Assembly: GCA_946887075.1 (NCBI GenBank)
Contig: CAMPKA010000001.1
Span: 62,001-126,000, forward strand
Direction: 5' to 3'
Source: an uncultured Salinimicrobium sp.
Lineage (GTDB): Bacteria; Bacteroidota; Bacteroidia; Flavobacteriales; Flavobacteriaceae
Length of the DNA: 64,000 nt
Shown here: positions 32,766 to 40,731 of the stretch, piece by piece
Layout: the number at the start of each line of letters is the position of its first letter
Position numbering within the stretch: position 1 is the stretch's first letter
Notes under the pieces: generated by a model
What the model was told of the DNA's origin: nothing
The model's input: the letters and a program-made list of their open reading frames with translations, nothing else
The model's database searches: none
Made by a program: the position numbers and the translations under genes

Positions 32766-34328
32766 ATGAAACACGCTCCTATTCTTTTCCTATTCCTGCT
32801 GAACTTTACCGTCTGTCTCCCAGTTTGGGCCCAGACCGCAGGAAGCGGAACTGTTTCTGCCATTGAAGCCAAGGCGAAGCAGATCAGCAACAATGATACT
32901 CAGGTCTCTGACCTGAATCGACAACACCTGGCCTCCTATAGCGAAGAACAGAACAAATTTTATCAGCTAAAGGTTGAATTGGACGCCTTATTGAAAGAAA
33001 AGGCCCAGGCCATGGCAGAAATGCGGAGAGGAGAATTCTGCAATGGCTGTGATCGAACCGCCACCCAACTCCGGAATTCAGGGGTATACAATGTGATACA
33101 ACATTTTAACGAAAACGGAGGGACCTATTCCGCTTCTCCCGCGCAGTTGGACGCTAAAGAGGCGGAATACGACGCCAAGATAGCTGCAAAGGAGGAAGAG
33201 ATTCGAAAATTTACGGAGGAGCAGAACGAATTCAGCAAAAAGAGGGATCAGCTTACTGAAAAGATGAACCGACTTCAGGCCGACAATGACAGGTTGCGCC
33301 AAGAAATAGCCGAGCTGAGTACCCAGTTCAAGGATAAAGTCTTTGAGGAGGCCAAAGATATGCACAATACCTGGGCCGGCAGCCTAATGGCCTTGATTGC
33401 AGAGAAACATTATGTAGAGGACCAAATAAATATTCTGCAAGTTAAAATATCTGATCTGGCTCTGGAAGAGACCAAGGCATTGGCTGCTTTTGAAGAAAAA
33501 CTACGTGCTAAGAATGATCAGGAGATAGCCGATCTAGAGAATAAAGTATCCATGACTACAGAACGGGGAATGACTTTAGAACAAAACTATCAGAACAGAA
33601 TTGATCCAATTAATCAGGACCTGCGAGCACTCAAACAACGCCTTCAGGAAATAGAACTATCCCTGAAATATGAAACCCCAGAGGAAGAGAGGGTTAAAGA
33701 ACTGCAACAGGAAAAATCAAATGTCGAGAGCCGTATCTCGACTTTGGAAAACCTGCTGACAGAATATGAGGCTTCATATGAGCAGGAGGCTTCCGCCCTC
33801 AAACAGGAGATCAGCTCCCTGAACGATAAAATCTGGAACTTAAAAACAACTGCTTTCTCCGACCTGCTTCAGGAAGGCCTGGCAAACCTTAAAAAAGCCT
33901 TTCTAACAAGGAGGAACATTTTTAACGATGCGATCTCAGCCAAGAAGACTTCCCTTCAGGATGTGAGCAGAGAACTTCAAAACAAGAAGGAGGAATATCG
34001 TCAGAAAAATATCACCTATACCAACAAGGTGGACGCAGAGCGAATCCGGATGCTCCGGGCATGTAGTGAAGCGGGCGCTTCGTGTGCAGGGACAGATGCA
34101 GTCGGCGCTATCAATATGAACTGGAGCAAAGTTTCCGGATGTGTTTCAGAAATGGAAGGAGCACATCATTCGGGAGATCCAGTCTATGGTTGTGAGGAAC
34201 AATCCGCGACCTACATGGAACACTATCGAACAAGAAAAAGCGGAATGAGCGATTCAGATTTGGAAGCCTTGAGCCGCACCAATACCCGTACAAGGTTCGA
34301 TCTCATTTTAAATAAAGTAACTGATTAA
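32766..34328 (+). CDS. Secreted coiled-coil protein
   Basis: 520 residues with a signal peptide (KHAPILFLFLLNFTVCLPVWAQ). From about residue 30 to 425 the chain is almost wholly long charged helix with heptad patterns (many EEE/KKK/Q runs), interrupted near residue 90 by FCNGCDRTATQLRNSG, a CxxC pair. Four or more further Cys lie in the C-terminal 90 residues (RACSEAGASCAG, VSGCVSEM, VYGCEEQ), which could form disulfides outside the cytoplasm. No known domain recognised. The TPR/barrel gene starts 10 bases after its stop, so the two are one operon. Confidence 0.78.
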   Translation: MKHAPILFLFLLNFTVCLPVWAQTAGSGTVSAIEAKAKQISNNDTQVSDLNRQHLASYSEEQNKFYQLKVELDALLKEKAQAMAEMRRGEFCNGCDRTATQLRNSGVYNVIQHFNENGGTYSASPAQLDAKEAEYDAKIAAKEEEIRKFTEEQNEFSKKRDQLTEKMNRLQADNDRLRQEIAELSTQFKDKVFEEAKDMHNTWAGSLMALIAEKHYVEDQINILQVKISDLALEETKALAAFEEKLRAKNDQEIADLENKVSMTTERGMTLEQNYQNRIDPINQDLRALKQRLQEIELSLKYETPEEERVKELQQEKSNVESRISTLENLLTEYEASYEQEASALKQEISSLNDKIWNLKTTAFSDLLQEGLANLKKAFLTRRNIFNDAISAKKTSLQDVSRELQNKKEEYRQKNITYTNKVDAERIRMLRACSEAGASCAGTDAVGAINMNWSKVSGCVSEMEGAHHSGDPVYGCEEQSATYMEHYRTRKSGMSDSDLEALSRTNTRTRFDLILNKVTD

Positions 34329-34338
34329 TAACTTCAAT

Positions 34339-35943
34339 ATGAAAAGAGCAATACTATTTATTTTCTGCCTAAGTTCCAGTTTATCATTTGCTCAGAGCGC
34401 GGCATATAAAAAAATCGAGCAGGATATCCAGCAACGGATCCAGCAGGGTCAATGGGATGAAGTGCTTGTTAAAGCAACGGATCTCCTGATCGAAGAACCC
34501 GGCCGGGGAGAAGGCTATTATTATACAGCGCTTGCTTTTTACAAGCAGGATCATTTTGATAAGGCGCAGGAATATCTTCAGCAATCCACTCCTCTGGCCG
34601 ACGCTGCGCTGAATGAAAAAATCGTAGTTCTTGGTCAGGATATTGAGAAATCCAGCAAACAAAAACAACTGATTGGATCTGCAGAGGAACAACTGCGATC
34701 AGGCAACGATTTGGCTGCTGCTGAAGCTTATCAGAAGGTTTGGAGTAATAACAAGACCGATGTTGAGGCAGCCTTAAACGCCGTGGAGATCTACCTGGAG
34801 AACGAAGCCTTTGAACAAGCCCTATCTATACTGAAAGATCCTTCACTTTCTAAGGATCCTGGAGCTCTTGCTTTAATTAGACGTATTAATGATACTCCAG
34901 AAATGATGAAGATCAATGGCTACAATGCAGCTATGAACGAAGCCGAAGCTCAGGTCAACAGTGAAAACTTCGGCTCCGCTATCCTGTTGTATGACAAGGC
35001 CCTTGTCTTTCAACCCAATGATCAGGAGGCTATGCGAGCCAGGAAAACAGCAGAAGATGAATTAGCCTGGAAAACTGCCCGTACTGAACACTCTATTCCG
35101 GGCTACCAGTCCTATCTGGCAGGATCTACTTTGAAAAAACATAAGGATGAGGCCGTCAATCTCATTAGAGAGGGCCTTTACTTCCACGGAGAGAAGGCTG
35201 CAATGTCTAATGATATTGCATCGATGGAGTATTATTTGCTTCAATACCTGAATTCTTACGGGGGCACTGCGGAAGATGATAAGGTAAAACAGGTGCTGTG
35301 TACCACCTATAGAGCTAATGCTGAAAAACTTGAGCAGGACAAGAACGCCTATAGCCAGAAGAGGGCGATCGAATACTATAATTCGGTGAAGAAGTATTGT
35401 CCGAGTGAGGATTTGGATGAAAAAATCAAAACTGCAGAGAAGAAGGAACTGAGATACGGGAGACCGGACCGCGGCTATCTCTCCTATGTCTATGATAGCA
35501 TTGCTCCAATAGGACTTTCTATGGGATCCATTAACAACCGGACCGTAGGAATGTATATGGCAGGAAGCTTGAATAAGGATCTGTTCACTGAAGGAGCTCT
35601 TTATACCGTAGATAACGAAGGTAATTTCGACGGCAGTCCTGGTTCAAGTACCGCCACAGGAGAAACTAAAGTAGGTTACGGAGATGCCATTCTTGGTCTC
35701 ACCAAAAAAATTGCTTATCCGATCTGGATATACGCCGGAGGTGGGGCAGCATTCCGGGATGTCTATGAGGGCCGAGAGGAATCGAGCGTTACGGAATGGG
35801 TAAAGAATACTGACGAATCAGAAATAGCAATGATAGGAGACGCTGGAATCATTGTAGATTTTTCCGGCTTGTTTCTTAGGGCAGGAGTAAAAAGTGATTT
35901 TGCAGAGTTTAGATTTGCTGGGGGAGTTGGTTTCTCCTGGTAG
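34339..35943 (+). CDS. TPR protein with C-terminal barrel-like region
   Basis: 534 residues with a signal peptide (KRAILFIFCLSSSLSFAQ). TPR-like helical pairs span about residues 20-250 and probably 260-375. From about 390 the sequence changes to short strands and turns (PIGLSMGSINNRTVGMYMAGSL, GIIVDFSGLFLRAGVKSD) and ends in VGFSW. A final aromatic residue is typical of outer-membrane proteins assembled by BamA. The protein may anchor in the outer membrane with TPRs in the periplasm, there meeting the coiled-coil partner encoded 10 bases upstream. Family unknown to me. Confidence 0.78.
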   Translation: MKRAILFIFCLSSSLSFAQSAAYKKIEQDIQQRIQQGQWDEVLVKATDLLIEEPGRGEGYYYTALAFYKQDHFDKAQEYLQQSTPLADAALNEKIVVLGQDIEKSSKQKQLIGSAEEQLRSGNDLAAAEAYQKVWSNNKTDVEAALNAVEIYLENEAFEQALSILKDPSLSKDPGALALIRRINDTPEMMKINGYNAAMNEAEAQVNSENFGSAILLYDKALVFQPNDQEAMRARKTAEDELAWKTARTEHSIPGYQSYLAGSTLKKHKDEAVNLIREGLYFHGEKAAMSNDIASMEYYLLQYLNSYGGTAEDDKVKQVLCTTYRANAEKLEQDKNAYSQKRAIEYYNSVKKYCPSEDLDEKIKTAEKKELRYGRPDRGYLSYVYDSIAPIGLSMGSINNRTVGMYMAGSLNKDLFTEGALYTVDNEGNFDGSPGSSTATGETKVGYGDAILGLTKKIAYPIWIYAGGGAAFRDVYEGREESSVTEWVKNTDESEIAMIGDAGIIVDFSGLFLRAGVKSDFAEFRFAGGVGFSW

Positions 35944-35979
35944 AAATCACATCAGCAGCACGTAAAAACCAGCAAATAG

Positions 35980-36013
35980 AAAGGATCTGAGAAGCTCAGG
36001 TCCTTTTCTTTTT
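35980..36013 (+). terminator. Terminator of the coiled-coil/TPR operon
   Basis: Stem AAAGGATCTGAG (35980-35991) / CTCAGGTCCTTT (35995-36006) with one G-T pair, followed by a T-rich run. It lies 37 bases past the stop. Confidence 0.82.
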
Positions 36014-36096
36014 AAAAAACTTTGAGATCGATTAGATTTTCTTATAGCATTTACGTAACTTTTTGGTCCTCATGTGTTTATATAACCCCATAAAAC

Positions 36097-37050
36097 GTGA
36101 AGGCTCTAAAGAAAAATATCTTGATCCTCGTGGTGCTCTGCACCCTCCCCGGAGTAGTTCCAATGAAATTGTATGGACAAAATGCTCCTATTATCGATAT
36201 GCATATGCACACTGGGTTACCCCATGAGGTTCCAGCGGGAGCACCTGCTTTGTGCAGACCGGAACCATGTGAAGGTAGCGGCCAGGCAACCGCAAATTCT
36301 GATGAGAATCTGAGAAAGACTCTCGCACAGATGGAACAGCACAACATCGTGAAGGGTTTTCTGAGTGGAGTAGACTATGAGGCAGTAAAAAAATGGGCAG
36401 AGACTGCGCCTGATCGATTTCTTCCATCCCCTTTTATCCTTCATGTCGGCGATAAAGAATTCAAGAGATTGGAAGAGGAATACGAATCCGGGAATTTTCT
36501 CGGAATGGGTGAAATCGGGACACAGCTTACAGGTACCGCGCCGACGGACCCAGCCCTGGAGCCCTTTTTTGCACTAGCTGAAAAGTTAGATGTTCCTGTC
36601 TTGATTCATACTTTGGGTATCGGCCCCTACATGCCACATTTCAGTTCAGCTGCGGGCAGTCCGCTACTTTTGGAAGAGGTATTGAAAAAGCATCCGGATA
36701 TGAGAATATTTGTCGAAAACGCTGGTTTTCCGTTTCAGGATGAAATAATTGCAATGATGTACCAATACCCTCAGCTTTACGCAGATGTTTCTACTATTCT
36801 ATGGGTTATTCCCAGGAAAGCCTGCTATGATTATCTGGAAGGCCTCGTGAGGGCGGGTCTGGGAAAACGGATCATGTTTGGTTCTGACCAGATGGTATGG
36901 CCAGAAAAAATAGGTGAAGCAGTTGAAACCATAAAACAGGCACCATTTCTGACCGAAGAACAGAAGCGGGACATCTTCTATAATAACGCCGCTCGATTTT
37001 TAGAACTTAACGAGGAAGAAATCGAACTACATCAGGTGGACAACCGATAA
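36097..37050 (+). CDS. Amidohydrolase family protein, exported
   Basis: 317 residues with a signal peptide starting at a GTG codon (36097), the only start that keeps the signal. The TIM-barrel metal site is seen as IDMHMHTG near residue 33-40, VLIHT near 168, and FGSDQMVWP near 265 holding the metal Asp. The layout fits the amidohydrolase-2 (decarboxylase/TIM-barrel hydrolase) group. The substrate is unknown. It stands alone, with a terminator before it and AT-rich DNA after it. Confidence 0.85.
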   Translation: MKALKKNILILVVLCTLPGVVPMKLYGQNAPIIDMHMHTGLPHEVPAGAPALCRPEPCEGSGQATANSDENLRKTLAQMEQHNIVKGFLSGVDYEAVKKWAETAPDRFLPSPFILHVGDKEFKRLEEEYESGNFLGMGEIGTQLTGTAPTDPALEPFFALAEKLDVPVLIHTLGIGPYMPHFSSAAGSPLLLEEVLKKHPDMRIFVENAGFPFQDEIIAMMYQYPQLYADVSTILWVIPRKACYDYLEGLVRAGLGKRIMFGSDQMVWPEKIGEAVETIKQAPFLTEEQKRDIFYNNAARFLELNEEEIELHQVDNR

Positions 37051-37396
37051 GCAGCAAAAATTCATATTTGGGTGATGGAGAACCATTCACTTCTCGCGGG
37101 CTAATTCCGACTGACAAAAACGCGGTCAAAATTATTGAGGAACTTTTTTACAAAAACAGCAATGATTCGGTAGGCCTATTATGATATTTAAGTTAGAAAA
37201 TGGTGATGTCGTGAACGGAAGTTATAATGGAAATTTCAGATTCCTCGACAGAAGTAAAAATTGTGGAACAGTCCGTAATCTCTGAAAAAATAAATATTCT
37301 ACGAGTTCCTCTCAACTCACAAGACATAAAGTCCCCTGTCGGCTACTGGATACTACTGATTAAATTACTTTCCTTGGTTTATTCCATCATCCAGTC
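37051..37396. other. AT-rich gap, no convincing gene
   Basis: 346 bases clearly richer in A+T than the flanking genes. A 34-codon frame (37182-37286) starts with ATG but has no features that support it. No repeat or hairpin of note. It opens the AT-rich stretch that continues to tRNA-Asp. Confidence 0.4.
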
Positions 37397-37906
37397 CTAG
37401 TTTTTGATCAGCAAAAACTTTAGAGCATCAAAATTAAAGTCATAGCGTTCATTAACTAATTCCGCAGTTTGTACTGCATTACAGGTTATACGGTCGTCAA
37501 CTGCTAAACCTTCACAACCAGGGAAAGCAGGAATATCTGTGATAATTTTCTCTTCGGAGGTCGACGATAATTTGGAGCGATTGTACCCCGAATTGTTGCT
37601 TATAAAAATACTGCGCTTTCCTTGGGAATTTTTGGAAAAGACTATAATTTCCCTTCCATCCTTTACCTTGATCTCGCCATATATGGAATCCGCATCCAAT
37701 CTTTTAATAGCCCCTTTCACAGTTTCTTTTTCCTTTGAAGTCTGATCGCGAAGGTTTTGGACTTTAATGGTGAGAATTTCAGATTTTTGGTCTGGCTTAT
37801 TTATCTCCTGAGCATAAGCTACCGAGGATAAGATAAGCAGCACAATGGAGAGAATCCGGGAAGCGATATGCTTTGAACTTGAATTTGACTTCAATTTTCG
37901 TATCAT
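37397..37906 (-). CDS. Exported protein with shortened TonB-like motif
   Basis: 169 residues. A basic start and hydrophobic signal (ILSIVLLILSSVAYAQ) are followed by a charged region. Near the end is the block ITDIPAFPGCEGL...ITCNAVQTAELVNERYDF, which matches the beginning of the TonB-like domain of the BlaR1-like protein (VPVFPGC...ECMSGKISEFV). The chain then stops, so most of that domain is missing. It may be a decayed copy or a reduced family member. Base composition is AT-rich, unlike the housekeeping genes. Function unknown. Confidence 0.6.
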   Translation of the reverse strand: MIRKLKSNSSSKHIASRILSIVLLILSSVAYAQEINKPDQKSEILTIKVQNLRDQTSKEKETVKGAIKRLDADSIYGEIKVKDGREIIVFSKNSQGKRSIFISNNSGYNRSKLSSTSEEKIITDIPAFPGCEGLAVDDRITCNAVQTAELVNERYDFNFDALKFLLIKN

Positions 37907-38304
37907 GATAATTCAGTTTAATGAATAAATACCTGCTCAAGAAAATAAAACAACCATATTAAAATAACAGAGCATAGTGTACAAAATCAACAATAACCTT
38001 GCCCTTTTTAAAAACTCACTTTCAAGAGTTCTTCTAACACAGATTCATTTTATTTCCTAAACTTAAAACGGAATTGAATTACAGAGATTCTGACAGAAAA
38101 GGAATTGTAAGATATGCGCAGCCAGATTAGTATATTGCCAAAACAGAACATTGGACAGACTGGTATAATGGCACTACAGGAGAATACACAGGCTCAACTA
38201 TGGAGTCGCTCCTGAGGCACAGTGAAAATTAGTGGTCAGCACTTTCTATCGAAGAACAAGAAAAAGAAACAAAGTAATATCAAATTATATTCTGCGATGT
38301 GCCT
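37907..38304. other. AT-rich gap, possible coding remnant
   Basis: About 400 bases of AT-rich DNA between two small exported-protein genes. One plus frame around 38150-38230 reads as a tyrosine/threonine-rich peptide ending in a stop without a start, which may be a gene remnant. Nothing else is supported. Confidence 0.35.
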
Positions 38305-38784
38305 ATGACTCGTGTAACTAAAATATTGGCCAAAGGAAAATGTATATTTTCAACAATATTATTTCTTTCCCTGACCGCTCATTTAGCGGGGCAGGACTCT
38401 GCGGAAGAGATAATTTATATTGGTTTCAATGAACACAGTAGCTCCTCCTATATTAGCGAAGGGGAATTAGATAAAAAATATAAGTCAAGAAGTTATCTTA
38501 AGAACATCTCAGCCCAAGGTGTTATTAAATTTTATGTAGAAGGCCTATTATTTTTACATGATCCAGATAAAATGGAATCTACTACCCTCGGAGATATAGC
38601 AGAAATTCGATGTGAAATTTTAAGTCCTGCAGGAATCAAGGAACATATAGACCAAATAAGGGAGGTATATCCAATGGGATACAATTTCGATTTAAAGGAA
38701 TTTCCAAGATTATTCATAGTCGATAAAAGTGAGGGAAATGCTCGTTTATATGAGGTAAGGTGGCAACCATATATTAAAAATTAG
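38305..38784 (+). CDS. Hypothetical exported protein
   Basis: 159 residues from the ATG at 38305 (a GTG two codons before is possible). A basic start and hydrophobic stretch (IFSTILFLSLTAHLAGQ) look like a signal peptide. The rest mixes strands and helices (IIYIGFNEHSSSSYISEG, VIKFYVEGLLFLHD, RLYEVRWQPYIKN) with no motif that I recognise. AT-rich, isolated, and set in a gene-poor stretch, so it may be acquired DNA. Confidence 0.55.
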   Translation: MTRVTKILAKGKCIFSTILFLSLTAHLAGQDSAEEIIYIGFNEHSSSSYISEGELDKKYKSRSYLKNISAQGVIKFYVEGLLFLHDPDKMESTTLGDIAEIRCEILSPAGIKEHIDQIREVYPMGYNFDLKEFPRLFIVDKSEGNARLYEVRWQPYIKN

Positions 38785-39096
38785 AAGGAACAACTATAGT
38801 CTGAAAAAATAGTAAGGATGCAATCCATCAGAATAATGCCCGGAATAAAGGAAAATAGTGGCGTCCTCATTTTTACAAACCGGTTAGCGACAAAATAATT
38901 TTCCCCGTAGCCAAATGGGTACTCCATTCTTTTCACTGGTTCATATGAAATCAGGTGAACTGATATGAATTCAAAGAAAAGGTTCATAAAACAAAAAAGC
39001 CCCTCCTGAATCAGGAAAAGCTTCTCATTGGTTTACTTCTAAACCCGGGTAAATCAAAGACTTACCCTAAAAACAACACAACTACTCTTTATTGCC
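38785..39096. other. AT-rich gap before tRNA-Asp
   Basis: 312 bases without a supported gene. A 68-codon frame on the minus strand (38781-38987) has no signal, motif or convincing upstream region and I leave it out. An imperfect inverted repeat (AGCCCCTCCTGAATCAGG) lies near 39000. Confidence 0.4.
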
Positions 39097-39127
39097 AAAA
39101 AAGCTCCTTTTCAAGAGGAGCTTTTTT
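39097..39127 (-). terminator. Terminator of tRNA-Asp
   Basis: Stem AAAAAAGCTCCT (39097-39108) / AGGAGCTTTTTT (39116-39127). On the minus strand it lies just past the tRNA-Asp 3' end with a U run, and it could work in both directions. Confidence 0.85.
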
Positions 39128-39135
39128 ACAATCTG

Positions 39136-39209
39136 CGGTCTGGACGAGACTCGAACTCGCGACCCCCTGCGTGACAGGCAGGTATTCTAACCAACTGAAC
39201 TACCAGACC
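39136..39209 (-). tRNA. tRNA-Asp (anticodon GUC)
   Basis: On the minus strand the acceptor GGTCTGG pairs with CCAGACC, with discriminator G. The anticodon stem CCTGC/GCAGG has loop CTGTCAC, so the anticodon is GTC. The T loop is GTTCGAG. CCA is not encoded. 74 nt. Confidence 0.97.
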
Positions 39210-39294
39210 GTTGCTTAATTGCGAGGGCAAATATACACCCGATTTTAAATTCCACAAACCTTTTTGAAATAATTTTGGTTGGTATTATATCCCT

Positions 39295-40224
39295 TCACAC
39301 AAACTTCTGACGCTCCACCAGAAAGGTCGACAAAATCCTATTGAAATTTTCATTGATGTCGGCTTCGACATATTTTATTCCATATCTGGAACAACTCATT
39401 TTCAACTTATTAAAATACTGGGAAACGGCCTTCTGGTAATCCTCCCTAATATTCGGGGCAAAAAGATCTATTTTTTCACCGGTTTCAACATCAATAAAAG
39501 ATTTAGGCTGTTCTCCAAAATCAAAATTCAATTCCTTCTTTCGATCGGTGACGTGAAAAAGGATTACCTCATGTTTATTATATTTCAAGTGCCTTAATGC
39601 CTCAAGTAACTGTCCCTCCTCCACCTCCGTCTGAAACATATCGCTGAAAAGGAACACGAGGGAACGTCTTTTTAATTTCTCGGCAATCTGATGAAGGAAG
39701 GTGTAGGTGTTTGTCTGTCTTAAATCTGTTACCGGGGTCAAGGCTTCCTGCAGTACATTTAACAGCATCTTGCGGTGTCGTTCACTTCCCTTTTCGGGGG
39801 CATAGAAACTATACTGATCACTGTATATGCTCATGCCCACGGCATCCCTTTGTTTTTTTAAGATTTGCATGATACAGGCCGATGCCATCACGGAGAACCC
39901 GATCTTATTAAGAGAACCGATCTTCTGAACAGGTACAGCAGGAAAATGCATTGAGGATGAATTGTCTATAATAAGATGGCACCTGAGATTTGTCTCCTCC
40001 TCATATCGTTTGGTGTAATACTTGTCCGTACGCGCATAAAGTTTCCAATCTATATGACGGGTGCTCTCGCCAGTGTTATAAATGCGGTGTTCTGCAAATT
40101 CAGCTGAGAACCCATGGAAAGGGCTCTTATGTAGCCCGGAAATAAATCCCTCTACCAACTGCTTAGAAAGCAGGTCAAGATTCAGAAGACTACCGGTTTC
40201 CTGGATTTCGCGTTCCAGATCCAT
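39295..40224 (-). CDS. DUF58 domain protein (VWA-like)
   Basis: 309 residues. The DUF58 core RIYNTGESTRHIDWKLYARTDKYYTKRYEEETN is at about residues 46-80, followed by a von Willebrand A-like domain with a MIDAS-type DNSSSM and LVFLFSDMF. In Bacteroidota such proteins are usually encoded with a MoxR ATPase and BatA-E proteins; here neither is adjacent in the window, so it seems isolated or belongs to a split set. Cytosolic. A trxA gene lies upstream on the same strand with a terminator between. Confidence 0.88.
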   Translation of the reverse strand: MDLEREIQETGSLLNLDLLSKQLVEGFISGLHKSPFHGFSAEFAEHRIYNTGESTRHIDWKLYARTDKYYTKRYEEETNLRCHLIIDNSSSMHFPAVPVQKIGSLNKIGFSVMASACIMQILKKQRDAVGMSIYSDQYSFYAPEKGSERHRKMLLNVLQEALTPVTDLRQTNTYTFLHQIAEKLKRRSLVFLFSDMFQTEVEEGQLLEALRHLKYNKHEVILFHVTDRKKELNFDFGEQPKSFIDVETGEKIDLFAPNIREDYQKAVSQYFNKLKMSCSRYGIKYVEADINENFNRILSTFLVERQKFV

Positions 40225-40253
40225 ATCAGAAGAGTTGTGCTACACAATATAAT

Positions 40254-40277
40254 AAAAAACCCGGCGCCAGGCCGGGT
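40254..40277 (-). terminator. Terminator of trxA
   Basis: Stem ACCCGGC (40259-40265) / GCCGGGT (40271-40277), preceded on plus by an A run that gives the U tail on the minus strand, 24 bases past the trxA stop. Confidence 0.8.
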
Positions 40278-40300
40278 CTATATTCCAATGCAAAAATTTC

Positions 40301-40618
40301 TTATAACACCTGATCCAGTGCCTCCGCATAAGTATTCTTAGGTGCCACACCCACCTGTCTGCCTACAACTTCTCCATTCTGGAAAATCAGTACAGTTGGA
40401 ATGTTTCTAACGCCGTATTTCGCCGCGTACTCCTGATTTGCATCCACATCGAGTTTCCCAACCACTGCCTTTCCCTCATACTCTTTGCTGAGTTCATCAA
40501 TTATTGGTCCCACTAATCGGCACGGGCCACACCAGGCTGCCCAAAAATCTACCATGACAGGTTTGTCACTTTTCAGTACTTGTTCTTCGAAGGTCGAATC
40601 CGTTATCTCTAAAGCCAT
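40301..40618 (-). CDS. trxA: Thioredoxin
   Basis: 105 residues, full length for thioredoxin 1. The active site WAAWCGPCR has Cys30 and Cys33; the cis-Pro is in RNIPTVLIF, and the buried Asp in VDFWA. Cytosolic disulfide reductant for ribonucleotide reductase and peroxiredoxins. Single-gene unit with its own terminator, encoded just downstream of the replicative dnaE on the same strand. Confidence 0.97.
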   Translation of the reverse strand: MALEITDSTFEEQVLKSDKPVMVDFWAAWCGPCRLVGPIIDELSKEYEGKAVVGKLDVDANQEYAAKYGVRNIPTVLIFQNGEVVGRQVGVAPKNTYAEALDQVL

Positions 40619-40731
40619 AATCTTGATTTTATTTCTAAAGTTCTAATGTAAAATTAGTCAATTATTTTTCCAAAACTTACAGTTACCATCATATTTGCCT
40701 ATTCCCGGATAGTCTGTTGTCAGAAAGACCC

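Noticed and set aside
37182..37286. A 34-codon frame starting with ATG in the AT-rich gap.
   Set aside because: Too short and without any supporting feature.
38781..38987. A 68-codon minus-strand frame near tRNA-Asp.
   Set aside because: It overlaps the end of the neighbouring gene, lacks a signal, motif or promoter, and lies in AT-rich DNA where open frames arise easily.
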